Shown piece after piece: positions 12,301 to 22,200 of a stretch of DNA of 64,000 nt (position 1 is the first letter of the stretch; each line of letters starts with the position of its first letter). This stretch comes from Ricordea florida (Eukaryota > Cnidaria > Anthozoa > Corallimorpharia > Ricordeidae): assembly GCA_949710005.1 (NCBI GenBank), contig OX453274.1, positions 3,761,655 to 3,825,654 on the forward strand. Direction: 5' to 3'. The position numbers and the translations under genes are program-made. The notes beneath the pieces are model-generated. The model was not told the DNA's origin. It was given only the letters and a program-made list of their open reading frames with translations, and did no database searches.

Positions 12301-15145
12301 TGTGGTTCTAACTTTTTCATCTGTGAATCAAACCATGCAGTGTGACCATTCTTTGTAAAACTACTGAACAGTACTGTACTGTGGTACTGTTTGTTTTACT
12401 ATACAGTGTGGTTCTATCTTTTTCACCTGTGGATCAAACCATGCAGTGTGACCATTCTTTGTAAAGCTACTGAACAGTACTGTACTGTGGTACTGTTTGT
12501 TTTACTATACAGTGTGGTTCTAACTTTTTCATCTGTGGATCAAACCATGCAGTGTGACCATTCTTTGTAAAGCTACTGAACAGTACTGTACTGTGGTACT
12601 GTTTGTTTTACTATACAGTGTGGTTCTATCTTTTTCACCTGTGGATCAAACCATGCAGTCTGACGATTCTTTGTAAAGCTACTGAACAGTACTGTACTGT
12701 GGTACTGTTTGTTTTACTATACAGTGTGGTTCTAACTTTTTCATCTGTGGATCAAACCATGCAGTGTGACCATTCTTTGTAAAGCTACTGAACAGTACTG
12801 TACTGTGGTACTGTTTGTTTTACTATACAGTGTGGTTCTATCTTTTTCATCTGTGGATCAAACCATGCAGTGTGACGATTCTTTGTAAAGCTACTGAACA
12901 GTACTGTACTGTGGTACTGTTTGTTTTACTATACAGTGTGGTTCTAACTTTTTCATCTGTGGATCAAACTATGCAGTGTGACCTTTCTTTGGAAAGCTGC
13001 TGAACAGTACCTTACTTGTTAACACAGACATTTGAATGCCAACTTTGTTTTCAACAGTTCTTCGTTTCTGTCTTTGTCCTTCGCTTATTCATGTGTGAAT
13101 CAAGAAGCACGAAGTACATCGTGGCTGCTGGACTCGCTCAAGTGAGCGAGTTCTCATTCGTGTTGGGAAGCCGAGCGAGACGGTTTCATCTCATTTCCAG
13201 AGAGGTAAGGTGCCTTCAAAAACCGTGTTTGATGTTTGCATTTTCTTCATTTGTAACAGGGTCTGGAAGGGGTTTCGCGTGATCCGTGAATTGACCAAAA
13301 ACAGAGCGTGAATCGGGAAAACTCATGAAATACAGCAGTGATTCGTGAATTATATAATATATATAACCACGGGATGCGTGAAATCGTTAAAAAAAAATTA
13401 CGTGATTCGTGAATGTACGGAATTTTAGCCCGTGATTCGTGATCCAGACCCCCCCCTTCCAGACCCTGTTGTAAAAGCACATAAAATTAGCTGAATTTCT
13501 TACTGTAAAACCCAGTGTTTACCAGAATCACGTTTTGTATTTATCTTTCAAATGATCAAACGTGAAAACACTTGAAATACGCTGTAAATACACTGCATGC
13601 GTTATTGACCAAGCGTGAGGTCAACATGGCTGGATATTGGCCGTGTTTTTTTTTTTTGCATTTTTATTGACGGAGGCGTAGTCAAGGTTAATAAATTCGC
13701 TAAAAAGAACGAGTACAATATCCATCCATTTGAACCCAACAAGCTTGGTCAATACAGGATTTATTGCTTGACCATTTAGCTCTGTTTCAAAGGAGAACAC
13801 GGCCCATCTCACGTGCTTGGGTAGCCAATCAGAATACAGGACTCGCTTCATCTTGCCCACGCACTGAACCAGCCATATAATAATACTTGATATCACTCCT
13901 AACACGGGGATGTATTGGTATATACCAACTCGGCAACCTTGGCGTTTTGAGCAATCTGATTGGCTCACCATCATGGGATATTCAACGCTATTCATCTCCT
14001 ACCAAATGAATAGTGCTGGTGGTTCTGCGAATGTGAATTTTGAGGTCCTGGTAGGGGTGGGGGAGGGGGGGTTAGTCATCCACTATCCCTAAAATTACTT
14101 GACACTGTTATCCCCCAAATTACTTATATTTGAAATTTGACAATTGGTTGCAATTTTATTGAGTAGAGCGACCCGTTTCTTAATAGATAAATTAATACTA
14201 CATCATTACACGAAAAGTCTACTGTTTTATATGACGTTACCTTAAAAATTGATGAGAACAAGTCTGGTGAAGCGCGCATGTGCTGCCCGTGTTATAGGTA
14301 TACCATGAGGTCAGCGGTTGACCGAATAAAAGAGCCTGGAAGTAAATCTTGGACATCTGACCGATCTGCTTGAATTTGGACTGATAAATGACCCGTTACT
14401 GTTGGTTACTGGTCGCCGGTGATGCAAATCCCCGGCAAAAATCACCAAACGTGTAAAAATTAAGAAATCAAAGCAATTTTTTTTATCCCAAAACTATCTC
14501 AGTTATCCTTTATCCTTAAAACCCCTAACAGGGCCTCAATTTTGCTTCATTGGTACATACTTAAACAATTATTCTCTTCAATCTTGGTTTTATAGTAGCT
14601 TTAGAAATATTTTCGTCGGTTCTCTGCGGCTCGGTGAGTACTCTACCACCACTGACTGGTTTCAGAGAGTAATATCTAATTGTTCAACTGATGAAACGTG
14701 ACAAGTATCAGTTAAGAATAGAAAAAAAGTCATTTAATAATATAAATATATATAAATAGTAAAAAGAAAGAAAAAAAATAGTTGCGCAATAACTATGTTT
14801 TTCTTTTTTTGTTCTTAAAAGAAAGAAAACTGGAAAGGATATAACTGTAAGTTATTCTAAGTAACTTTAAGTAACTGTATACGTAAGTGTAAGTAAGTAT
14901 GTAAGTAGCGTTGTAAGTATTGTAATAATAAATATGTAGTAATAAAAAAAAAACAGTATCAGTGCTGATAAATTGTTATTTTTCTCTCCCATCAGGTTTA
15001 TCTCATTATCCTCAGCGTGACCACAGTCAGTCTTCTGTTAGCCCCTTTGTTGTGGAGAATGTCTCTTTGGAAATTCGGCAGCAGAAAACTTTGGAGGAAT
15101 GCGACCCAGGAAAGAACAACCAAGAGGACATTAAGATCAGTCTGA
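2510..15145 (+). CDS. TMCO3: TMCO3-like cation/proton antiporter (CPA2 family), 11 exons, 692 aa
   Basis: A membrane K+/H+-type antiporter with an N-terminal signal/coiled-coil half and a CPA2 exchanger domain. Exons: 2510-3436, 4786-4878, 6688-6877, 7171-7323, 9102-9216, 10216-10288, 10999-11088, 11176-11236, 11809-11888, 13058-13204, 14996-15145; every junction is GT-AG and phases agree. Residues 1-22 look like a signal peptide, about 45-200 are charged and helical, and the first membrane helix starts near residue 266. Diagnostic stretches are [46 protein letters not shown] and [19 protein letters not shown], all close to human TMCO3 (677 aa). The ATG at 2510 was chosen; the in-frame GTG at 2501 is not a eukaryotic start. 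Introns 2, 4, 6 and 9 carry many mobile elements. Confidence 0.92.
3520..3630. repeat. Short inverted-repeat MITE, copy A
   Basis: The ends read GATTTCCTCACAGGTCGCTA and, inverted, ATAATGAAGTAGG. The centre, GAGAACGAAACTGTATGGCTA, is shared with the element at 58193-58337, so both are one family. It lies in TMCO3 intron 1. Confidence 0.65.
3655..3745 (-). repeat. tRNA-derived SINE head
   Basis: The minus strand reads AGCTCAGTGGTAGGGTGTCC (A box) and, about 30 nt on, AGGTTCAACTCC (B box). It is similar in layout to the copy at 53150-53225. It lies in TMCO3 intron 1. Confidence 0.55.
3755..4283. repeat. MITE with subterminal GGGGGCTAAT arrays
   Basis: The left end carries GTCGATTAGCCCCCAGTAAG in several versions. 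The right end carries the same words inverted (CTTACTGGGGGCTAATTGAT, repeated three times). About 530 bp, in TMCO3 intron 1. The middle is AT-rich with no coding capacity. Confidence 0.75.
5041..5525. repeat. Terminal-inverted-repeat element with G/C-run ends
   Basis: Left TCAATGTAAACCCCGTGGGG then AGTGCGGGCAAGGGGTGGGG is matched inverted on the right, ending CAGGGTTTACATTGA. Inverted similarity extends further outward (TATGCAC against GTGCATTATA). Non-coding, about 485 bp, in TMCO3 intron 2. Confidence 0.75.
5580..6355. repeat. Cluster of nested palindromic elements
   Basis: Several inverted repeats sit inside one another: GTCATCACAGTGGTCAAAC/GTTTTGACCACCGTGATGAC; GTGTTTCTAT...ATAGAAACAC in four places; GTTTGGGAGAAC/GTTCTCCCAAAC; GCGTGATAGTTGAC/GTCAACTATCACGC; AGTATAAATCTACTAG/CTAGTAGATTTATACT. 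This indicates successive MITE insertions in TMCO3 intron 2. Confidence 0.7.
6365..6665. repeat. Interspersed repeat, copy 1 of 2
   Basis: About 300 bp containing ATAAGAGTACAGA near the start, TTTTTTCAGAGCGTGACC, GATTGGTTTATTC and ATGAGCGTTTCTGATTGG. The same words recur in order at 18180-18500. It ends about 20 bp before TMCO3 exon 3. Confidence 0.75.
7590..8460. repeat. Unclassified interspersed repeat with small tandem arrays
   Basis: A C-rich head (7600-7760), an AT-rich middle, and a stretch resembling a common coral repeat as I remember it. Short arrays follow: GCTAACCGCTACAAAC about three times (8249-8297) and CTGACTGATGATACG twice (8313-8343). The ORFs inside are short and unsupported. 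It lies in TMCO3 intron 4. Confidence 0.45.
8880..9008. repeat. Snap-back MITE, copy 1 of 4
   Basis: TGTGGTTCAGTTTTATCCTT...ATTTTCCTTTGTTTC is followed by its inverted complement ending AATTAAACCACA. Other copies lie at 20085, 38001 and 38475. TMCO3 intron 4. Confidence 0.8.
9427..9765 (+). repeat. tRNA-derived SINE, near full length
   Basis: A tRNA-like head (GACCGGTTAGCTCAGTTGGT ... GCGGGTTAAAATCCAGGCC) is followed by a long non-tRNA body containing CCCGTCTCACAACCCTTGTT and CCCGGTGTTGTGGTCTGG. The B box has AAAA where TCGAA is usual, so it is old. TMCO3 intron 5. Confidence 0.8.
10489..10870 (+). repeat. 192-bp tandem duplication
   Basis: The block starting TTATTCTATCATCATGTGTT at 10491 starts again at 10683, nearly identical, giving a period of 192 bp. 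Each copy contains the splice-acceptor-like tract CTTCTTCTTCTTCTAGGC. It lies in TMCO3 intron 6. Confidence 0.9.
11285..11552 (-). repeat. tRNA-derived SINE
   Basis: The minus strand begins GGAGGCACAGTAGTGTAGTG with GGTTTGGAGTTCAAGCCC as B box. The body contains AAATGGGTACC and ACTAGCATCCCATCCAGGGG and ends near GGATAAGCTCCG. TMCO3 intron 8. Confidence 0.75.
11905..13015 (+). repeat. 106-bp satellite array, about 10 copies
   Basis: The unit is 106 bp: GCAGTGTGACC occurs at 12125 and 12231 and keeps that step. Each unit holds ACAGTACTGTACTGTGGTAC, a near palindrome, then TTTGTTTTACTATACAGTG and GGATCAAACCATGCAGTGTG. Copies differ by a few bases. It fills TMCO3 intron 9 up to 43 bp before exon 10. 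ORFs reported through it are artefacts of the periodicity. Confidence 0.95.
13256..13471. repeat. MITE with AACAGGGTCTGGAAGGGG ends
   Basis: The left end AACAGGGTCTGGAAGGGG matches the inverted right end CCCTTCCAGACCCTGTT. The 216-bp body has degenerate repeats of CGTGATTCGTGAAT. TMCO3 intron 10. Confidence 0.85.
13590..14015. repeat. Interspersed repeat sharing ends with 4955-5040 and 44370-44475
   Basis: The start (GCGTTATTGACCAAGCGTGA, GGTCAACATGGCTGGATATT) resembles 4955-5040. The end (CCTTGGCGTTTTGAGCAATC, ATTCAACGCTATTCATCTCC) appears inverted at 44370-44475. Codes for nothing recognisable. TMCO3 intron 10. Confidence 0.55.
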
Positions 15146-15224
15146 GAGACCAGTAGAGAAACATTGTGGGGTCGACTGTAAAGAAGTATTGTGCGCTGTG
15201 TAGTAAAACAAAGAAAACAAAAAA

Positions 15225-15605
15225 AATAGTACTGTTCAGTAGCTTTACAAAGAATGGTCACACTGCATGGTTTGATACACAGATGAAAAAGTTAGAACCA
15301 CACTGTATAGTAAAACAAACAGTACCACAGTACAGTACTGTTCAGTAGGTTTCCAAAGAATGGTCACACTGCATGGTTTGATCCACATTTGAAAAAGTTA
15401 GAACCACACAGTGACACTGTATAGTAAAACAAACAGTACCACAGTACAGAACTGTTCAGTAGTTTTACAAAGAATGGTTACACTGCATGGTTTGATCCAC
15501 AGATGAAAAAGTTAGAACCACACTGTATAGTAAAACATACAGTACCGCAGTACAGTACTGTTCAGTAGCTTTTTTAGTATGGTCAAAGTGCATTGTTTTA
15601 TCCCC
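15225..15605 (-). repeat. 106-bp satellite, about 3.5 copies, inverted
   Basis: The same unit as at 11905 in opposite orientation: CAGTAGCTTTACAAAGAATG, CACTGCATGGTTTGATCCAC and GTACCACAGTACAGTACTG recur. It begins about 80 bp after the TMCO3 stop, so probably within the 3' UTR. Confidence 0.92.
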
Positions 15606-16007
15606 AGTTAAAAAATACATTGGTGTTTTGTAGAGGACAGGTATTTATTTCGTGCACGGTATGGTTCATCTCATGAGTGGTGACAAAGCGTATTTGAATT
15701 TTTCAGGTTAAAAACTAGGATTCTTTTTTGTAACAAAATTTATAATTCTACTACTATAAAAAATATTGTCTGTGCTACTTTGTTAAATACCAGAAATATT
15801 AAAGAGGCGTCACAGTTTATAGGAGTAAGCAAATTTAGGAATTTTGGGAACAGGTGTTTTGAGAAGTACCTATTTATATATGTATTAAATCGGTTGTTTT
15901 CTGTTTACCTTTAGTGGTCTCGTCAGAGATTTCATCATTTTAGAGGTATTACATTTTGTAAATGGGTCTTAGAACCTTCCTCTTTGAGGATGCCGTTCAT
16001 ACCGCCA

Positions 16008-16013
16008 AATAAA
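16008..16013 (+). terminator. Candidate polyadenylation signal for TMCO3
   Basis: AATAAA lies about 860 bp after the TMCO3 stop. The 3' UTR would then include the inverted 106-bp satellite copies at 15225-15605. No transcript data are available to confirm it. Confidence 0.4.
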
Positions 16014-18179
16014 ATTTATAATAAATCGAATTAAAAGTAAAAGGCCCTTTTTGATAAGCAAAGCGTCTTCGTACAACCACATTAAATTCCCTTAAATCCT
16101 GTTAAACACTTTAAACCGCGTCATTTCATTTTCCAAAACCGGTGTTGTGAACTATTGGAAAGCAAGTATTGAAGCATCTACCAGTGCAAACAATCAACAA
16201 TTATTCTCTACAATCGCGGTAAATACTGGCTGATTATTTCAATAGCCACTATTCATCGAGATTGAAGTGAAGAAATGGTGAAAGTGCCGCGTGCAACCAT
16301 GGAGTTATGGACGAACGTGGGAGGTTGCAAAGCAGGAAAGAAACGTAAGAGATCCTCGAGGCGGAGTAACATAAGACTGCACAACTTTTTTACTGGTTAA
16401 CAATCTGACGTCAACAAGGAAACCGTGAGCAAATGGTTCGCGCGTATTAGCCAATGGTAGCGCGCGCTTTTCAAAAGCTTTTTGTAAAGAATAATTGTTT
16501 CAGAGACGGTTGTAAAGCGAGAAATAACGTCTGCCATCTATTTTTTTTTTCTTCAACCAAAACTTACTTGCACAAGGATTTCGTTGAAGTCGCGGCACTA
16601 TTCACCTCGTAGAAGGTGAGCCAACCAAATTACTCATAATGCCAATGTTGAGGAGCTGCCGAGTATAACAGAATTTCTATGGTACGGTTGGAAAATTTTT
16701 TCTTGCATTTGCGCAAGAAGATATAAAATCTGACAAGCAAAAGTTAGGGTAATGGGCGGAACAATACAACCTACTAAATTAAATGGTTTGTCACACGACA
16801 TTCAAAGGAAAAACGAACGTGTATCCTTGCGACCCGAAAGCCGTGTTCAGGGCGAAACCGCCAAAATAGTGCAATATGGCCTCCAGTTTTAACTCGTTTT
16901 GGTCTGGATTCGAACTCCGAAATGCTACCTGATTTTATAGAGACTTCTTCATGGAAAATGAGAATGACTGTATTCAGGAGTTGAGAGTTCGAGAAGACGA
17001 ACGAGTAAGCTGTTGTCGGCTTGCTCAACATGCAATGTTTTTCCTCGTACGTGAGTTATAAGAGCAGTTTCCATTCACTCTCTAAAGTATTCCCCCATCA
17101 AGAAATTGGGTACATCAAACGAGTTGATTAAGTAAGTTATACCACCGTAAGGTAAAAGGGAGGTGCTGACGTTTCGAGCGTTAGCCCTTTGTCGGAGCGA
17201 ATGAGAGGTTCCCTCATCACTTTGGTTTTGCAATGTAATGATTGTTCATTGGTCAGGAATCCCACGTTTTAGCGGAGCTCCACAGCGGCTCGAAGAGCCG
17301 CAGAGCGTTGCCCCATAACTACCGTGCGAGGATAGAAATTGAGAAAACCATGCGTTTGAGTTTTCATGGTCATCGTGGCTAGCAGCATGGCTCGCGGCGC
17401 CTAGCGACGACGACGACGACGACGATGTTGCCCCAACATGGCGGCCATAGTCATCCGGGATATTTAGAAGGTCTTAAACCGAAACGAGGCTGTTTTTCGC
17501 GCGCTTTTCGCGGCTACACAACCTACAGCCAGCAGTCTACAGCAGTCTACAATGTTTTGCTGAAGAAACGGATTATTCATAGCGGTTTTGGAGGAAAAAT
17601 TTTCTTCCTACAAGTTTTCAAGCGTTTTTGGAGGGACAAGCATAAAGCTGAGTTCTTCCTACAAGTTTTCAAGCATTTTTGGAGGGACTGTGTGAGGAGC
17701 TCCGCTTTTAGGTTTGCCTCAATCTATTTAATAAGCAATCACGACTGGCCCATTGGTGTTTTCCCGCGCTTAGAGATGACGACATGCTTTTACTTTGAGG
17801 AATAATTGGTTCATTGAAATATGTGCGTCATTTTAAATTGGTCAACGGTACTTCTTTTATTAGGTTAATTTGGTTTGAAAAACGCTCTTTCGAAGTTTCA
17901 TAGGTTAGAGCTGGGGTCAAATCAGTAAGATTTCTATAAGTGTAATTTATAGGTGTTGCTATTTTTTAAACTCTAAAACAATAGCTACACTTGTAAAATT
18001 ACACCTGTAAAAGTTTTAATTAAATTGGCCACTGCTCTCGTCGATAGCGTCAGCAAAAGTAAAACGGGCAATGTGATTTGTTCAGCTGATTTATTACGGG
18101 CTATCGGATCGGACAACGGCACTCTTGAAATGGCGACTCACTTCACCGTTAAGAAGTTATCAGCATTTTGACCACTGTG

Positions 18180-18500
18180 ATGACGCATACTCATTGTCGA
18201 TAAGAGTACAGATAACGCTAAACCACATTCGATTTGTTTTTTTACCGCAATTGGCACGTTGAAAAACGTTAAAGCAAATGTTTTTTCAGAGCGTGACCAA
18301 GATCGTGACACAAAGAAAGAGCAAGCGTTGTCTATAACTTTCTCGCAATCTGATTGGTTTATTCTGCAAAATGAGCGTTTCTGATTGGTTACTGCTTGGC
18401 GTGACACATTGACGCGAGCAGCGTTGTCTGGACTCTTATCGACAACGGTAAATTAGCCTATCAGATTGCGAGATTTAGTAGCAATTGTGGTAAAAATTCC
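18180..18500. repeat. Interspersed repeat, copy 2 of 2
   Basis: Second copy of the family at 6365, same orientation, in the spacer after TMCO3. It shares TTTTTTCAGAGCGTGACC, the CAATCTGATTGGTTTATTC block and the closing GTGGTAAAAATTC. Confidence 0.75.
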
Positions 18501-19014
18501 TTTCTACAGCTTTTCAAACTCGTTAATGATGCATCAGTGAAAGACAATGAAAATCAAGCGCGTGACGTGTATCTGATATATCTGATGAAACACGGCTTGT
18601 CTATGAATCGTTAATTTTTCCTTCTAACACTCGATACACGTTTCATCACGTATCAAAAACTAATAATAGCACTAACAATACCAACAATAATAACTATAAC
18701 AATATTGACAATAAGTAATGATAATAGGACTGAGTGGTGTACAATTCAGGGAGTAAACAGAAGAGCGATTGCACTTGATTATGTAATCGTAACGAAAGAC
18801 CTACATGTGAGTTGAAAAGCAGAACAAGCATGGCGCACGCGATGAAAAGTAATCTACTCTATTTTTACCGCAAAAGACCCAGAACGTGTGCGAGCGGAAT
18901 CGGCTTAGTACCAATTTCCTTTTCCGTCTGTTGCTAGTCACTTGACGAACACGTTTTCGGCGTTTTGTAGGAGGTAGTTTTTGTAGGTTTTGTAGTGCAA
19001 GCTTCATGCATTTC

Positions 19015-19020
19015 TTTATT
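19015..19020 (-). terminator. Candidate polyadenylation signal for the CUB gene
   Basis: AATAAA on the minus strand, about 260 bp after the stop codon. Plausible spacing; not confirmed by transcript data. Confidence 0.4.
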
Positions 19021-19277
19021 ATGCACCCACACCAGACCCAATTACCTCAGAGACCAAATATAAATCTTAACTACAATGATTTTTCAAGTCAATGTTAGAA
19101 ATTGAAAAACGTGGTGCATTATGACTTGAGAATTCTTACTATAAAAATATAAAGTGAACAGCGTAAAAATTACTAAATTGCAGTAGCCACATGTAGTCCT
19201 AGACTTCCTACTTTTTTTGCTACTGTGGTGCGGTTTTGACGCTTTCTTATTGGGCAAAAACGTCCATATTATGACTG

Positions 19278-22200
19278 TCAATTCTTCTGCGGATTCTTTG
19301 ACCATGGATATGTCTCCCCTGGTGGAGGGTATTGTGGCTCTCCGAGATGGGGTGGGGATGCAAATTCAGAATATGGTGGGGGTGGTGGTTCTGGGGATGG
19401 CAAGGTTTGTTGTGGCGCGTAGCCCACGCTTGGAGGGGGATATAGGAGACCTCCAGGGGTAGACTGAGGTGGTGCAGATGGCACCTGAGGTTGGTCCTGC
19501 ATAGCTACCATGGGTGTGGCTTCCAGATGACGCTGTCTTGATCTTCCGCCTTGTCTCCTACGTCGTACGGCGATGCATATAGTGCAGATCATTACAATGA
19601 AGCAAAGACCTACTACACTAACAACAATGCCAACAAGAGTTGCAACACCTAAAAGATACAACAGTGGAAACAATAATAACACTAACATTACGAACAACTA
19701 TAGCACTACATTACAACAATAAAACAGGGCAGTGATCTTTTTCTTATAGAAGTATTAATATATGGAAAAATATACCAAATGTAATCAAGCTTAGCCAATG
19801 TCTAAATAACTTTAAAAAGCAGTTTAAGAAAGTACCTTTTAAAAGACTTTTTAAATTAAGCTATTCTGTCATCTTTTTTAGCTGGCTTTTAATTACTTAT
19901 GTCAATGAACCTTTAATATTTATCCTTTGCTTCATTCATTATTGCAAATTATCACTGAAAACCCCCTATAGGGAGTTGTCAATAAAGTATTGTATTGTAG
20001 TCATGTTAAAAATAACAACAATAAGAAAAACATTGATAGTAACATAACAATAACCCCAATAATAATTATACTAACAACAATAACATATATGTTGTAGTTC
20101 AATTTTTTCCTTGGCTTAAAGTTTATTTTCCTTTGTTTCAAACTCATTATCATAGATAACCATACCAAAAAACAAAGGAAAATAAAATTTGAACCAAGGA
20201 AAAAATTGAACTACAACATATACACTGGCAATAACTACAACAATAACATTAACCAAGGCTGCTGCCTAAGACAAATTTAAGGGAGCCCTTCGGGCTCCAA
20301 AACTTAAGTTAGGAGCCCGAGCCATATTTCTAGGAGCCCAGAATAAATTACAAAACTTCATATAAGGCGCATGTTTTCACCTTATTTGATAATGTATTTT
20401 GTGTCGTAGGCAAATAACAGGACCAGAATGGTGATGTGTTGATCGTCATTTCTTCCTATTTTGTCTTACAGGCCGTTGGGCACTTGCAAACTTACATGAG
20501 TTGTGTCCCTTACTTAAAACTCTTTCTGGCTCTCTGATTTGATGATTGTCATTGCGGTTATGCCCATGCATTTTGGGGTTTAGTTAATTAGTTGCTAGTT
20601 GCAACTAAAAAATGCATTAATTTATTAATCTTAATTAACAAGCTCGTGGGGTTGATAGCACGTAACTAAAAGTCACATATCCAATCGCTGTTCATCCGGT
20701 TCCCAGAAAAATAAGCCATCAAATCGGCAAACTTATGAAAGAAATGCGAAAGCGAAAGCTAATCGGTCGCCGAACCTTCACCAGAAGCAACGCACAGCCC
20801 ATTATTTTGCTATTCCATATTTGGCAATCACATCTAGGACCCAGTCTTAAACTGCCAACAAGCCTCAAAATGGCTTCCCAAACGTTCGTGGTTCGTCGTA
20901 CTTTGTTTCGAGTTTGTGAAAATTTACCACATTTGAACTTTCGCAAAATACAAAGAATTTGTACTACTAAGAATGCACCTAATGAGAACCAAATTTACAT
21001 CGAAGCAAGACTCATTGCACATGCTGATAATAGGTTTTAGGCGCCCGTCCGGGCTCCTTGAACGGAAAGTTGGTCGCCCAAACACATAACCTAGGCGCCC
21101 CAGGCGACCGGGCGACCGTTAGGCAGCAGCCTTGTTAACACTAACAATTAACAATAATAATGACTGTGATATGTTGAAAATGTACAACTTTCTCACTTAT
21201 TTTCCAGGCAAAACACTTACCATCTTCATTATTCTACAACTTCAAATTATATAATATCACCTTAAATTAAGTTAAAACAGTGGCTGCCAATTGGACTGTT
21301 GGTCCTTTATTCACTTTCACCAACAAGAATATAATAGTGTACCTGAACTTATCACAAGGTTGCCTAAAGTCAAATTTACTGTCGGATTTCCCTATGATAA
21401 TATATAATTTATTGCAAAGATATAACAGTCATCTTTGACTTCATTGCCCACTCTGTTGTTACTCAGTCCTTCTTTCTTTCTTTCTTTCTTTTCCTTCAAT
21501 TTGAGCTTCCTTGTCTGTCAGTAATTTGTGAAACTATAATTTCTTTCCATGACAACACATTCAATGTAATTTAAAATTGCAGCTAAAATTTAGCATTTAA
21601 CCCTTTAAGCCCCGAGGGGTCTCCCTGTGATGAGTAAAATCGTCTGGCGTTAGCCAGAGTAAAATCTGTAAAGACACTATCGAGGCTTAAAGGGTTAAGT
21701 AAATACATATAATATCAAATTTCTCTTGTACTGCCTCCTACCTCAATTAGCACTGCTATCTATGGGACAGCTCTCTAATCTCTACTGATTATTATTGTAA
21801 ATAAAGATTTGTTCTGGTTGTTTCATGCAATTGCCCCTCTAATTACTGGGAATTTGAATTTGATTTGATGTCCAATAGTAGCAACCTTCTAAAAAGTAGA
21901 TTCCAGAGAGCAATCCAGTGCAAATAACTTACTAAGTTCCACTGCTTTGAACTCTGCTTTAAAACCAGTGTTTGAATAGTAAGACTCCTTCCCAGAATTG
22001 AATGTGACCCGCAAGTACCGTCCACTTGAGGAAATTTTACTAGGCTTTGAGGAACCACAGTAAGTGCCAATGAATTTGTCACCACGACGGGCGCCATCAC
22101 GAACCTCAACATAATCATCATGGCAGAGGTCATCATCCTTCAAGTCAAATGCTTGGAAGTCAAGTTGAACTTTCTTTCCATCTGGGACAGTGATTATCCA

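Larger units (their letters stand above)
15146..19277. other. Spacer between convergent TMCO3 and CUB genes
   Basis: Holds the likely TMCO3 3' UTR (to about 16030), the inverted satellite, a repeat with CGTTTCGAGCGTTAGCCC (about 17160-17260, also near 49280), the repeat at 18180, and the CUB-gene 3' UTR. An ORF at 17425-17805 sits in repeat-like sequence with GAC triplets just upstream and matches nothing I know. No further gene seen. Confidence 0.6.

Noticed and set aside
12022-13003. Several ORFs on the plus strand with repeated [12 protein letters not shown]-type phrases
   Set aside because: They run through the 106-bp satellite; the phrase repeats because the DNA does, and the unit length is not a multiple of three.
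11905-13015. CRISPR-like repeat array
   Set aside because: Units are contiguous 106-bp repeats with no unique spacers, in an animal intron.
18801-19007. Minus-strand ORF rich in Arg/Lys downstream of the CUB gene
   Set aside because: Falls in the likely 3' UTR, has no acceptor or family match.
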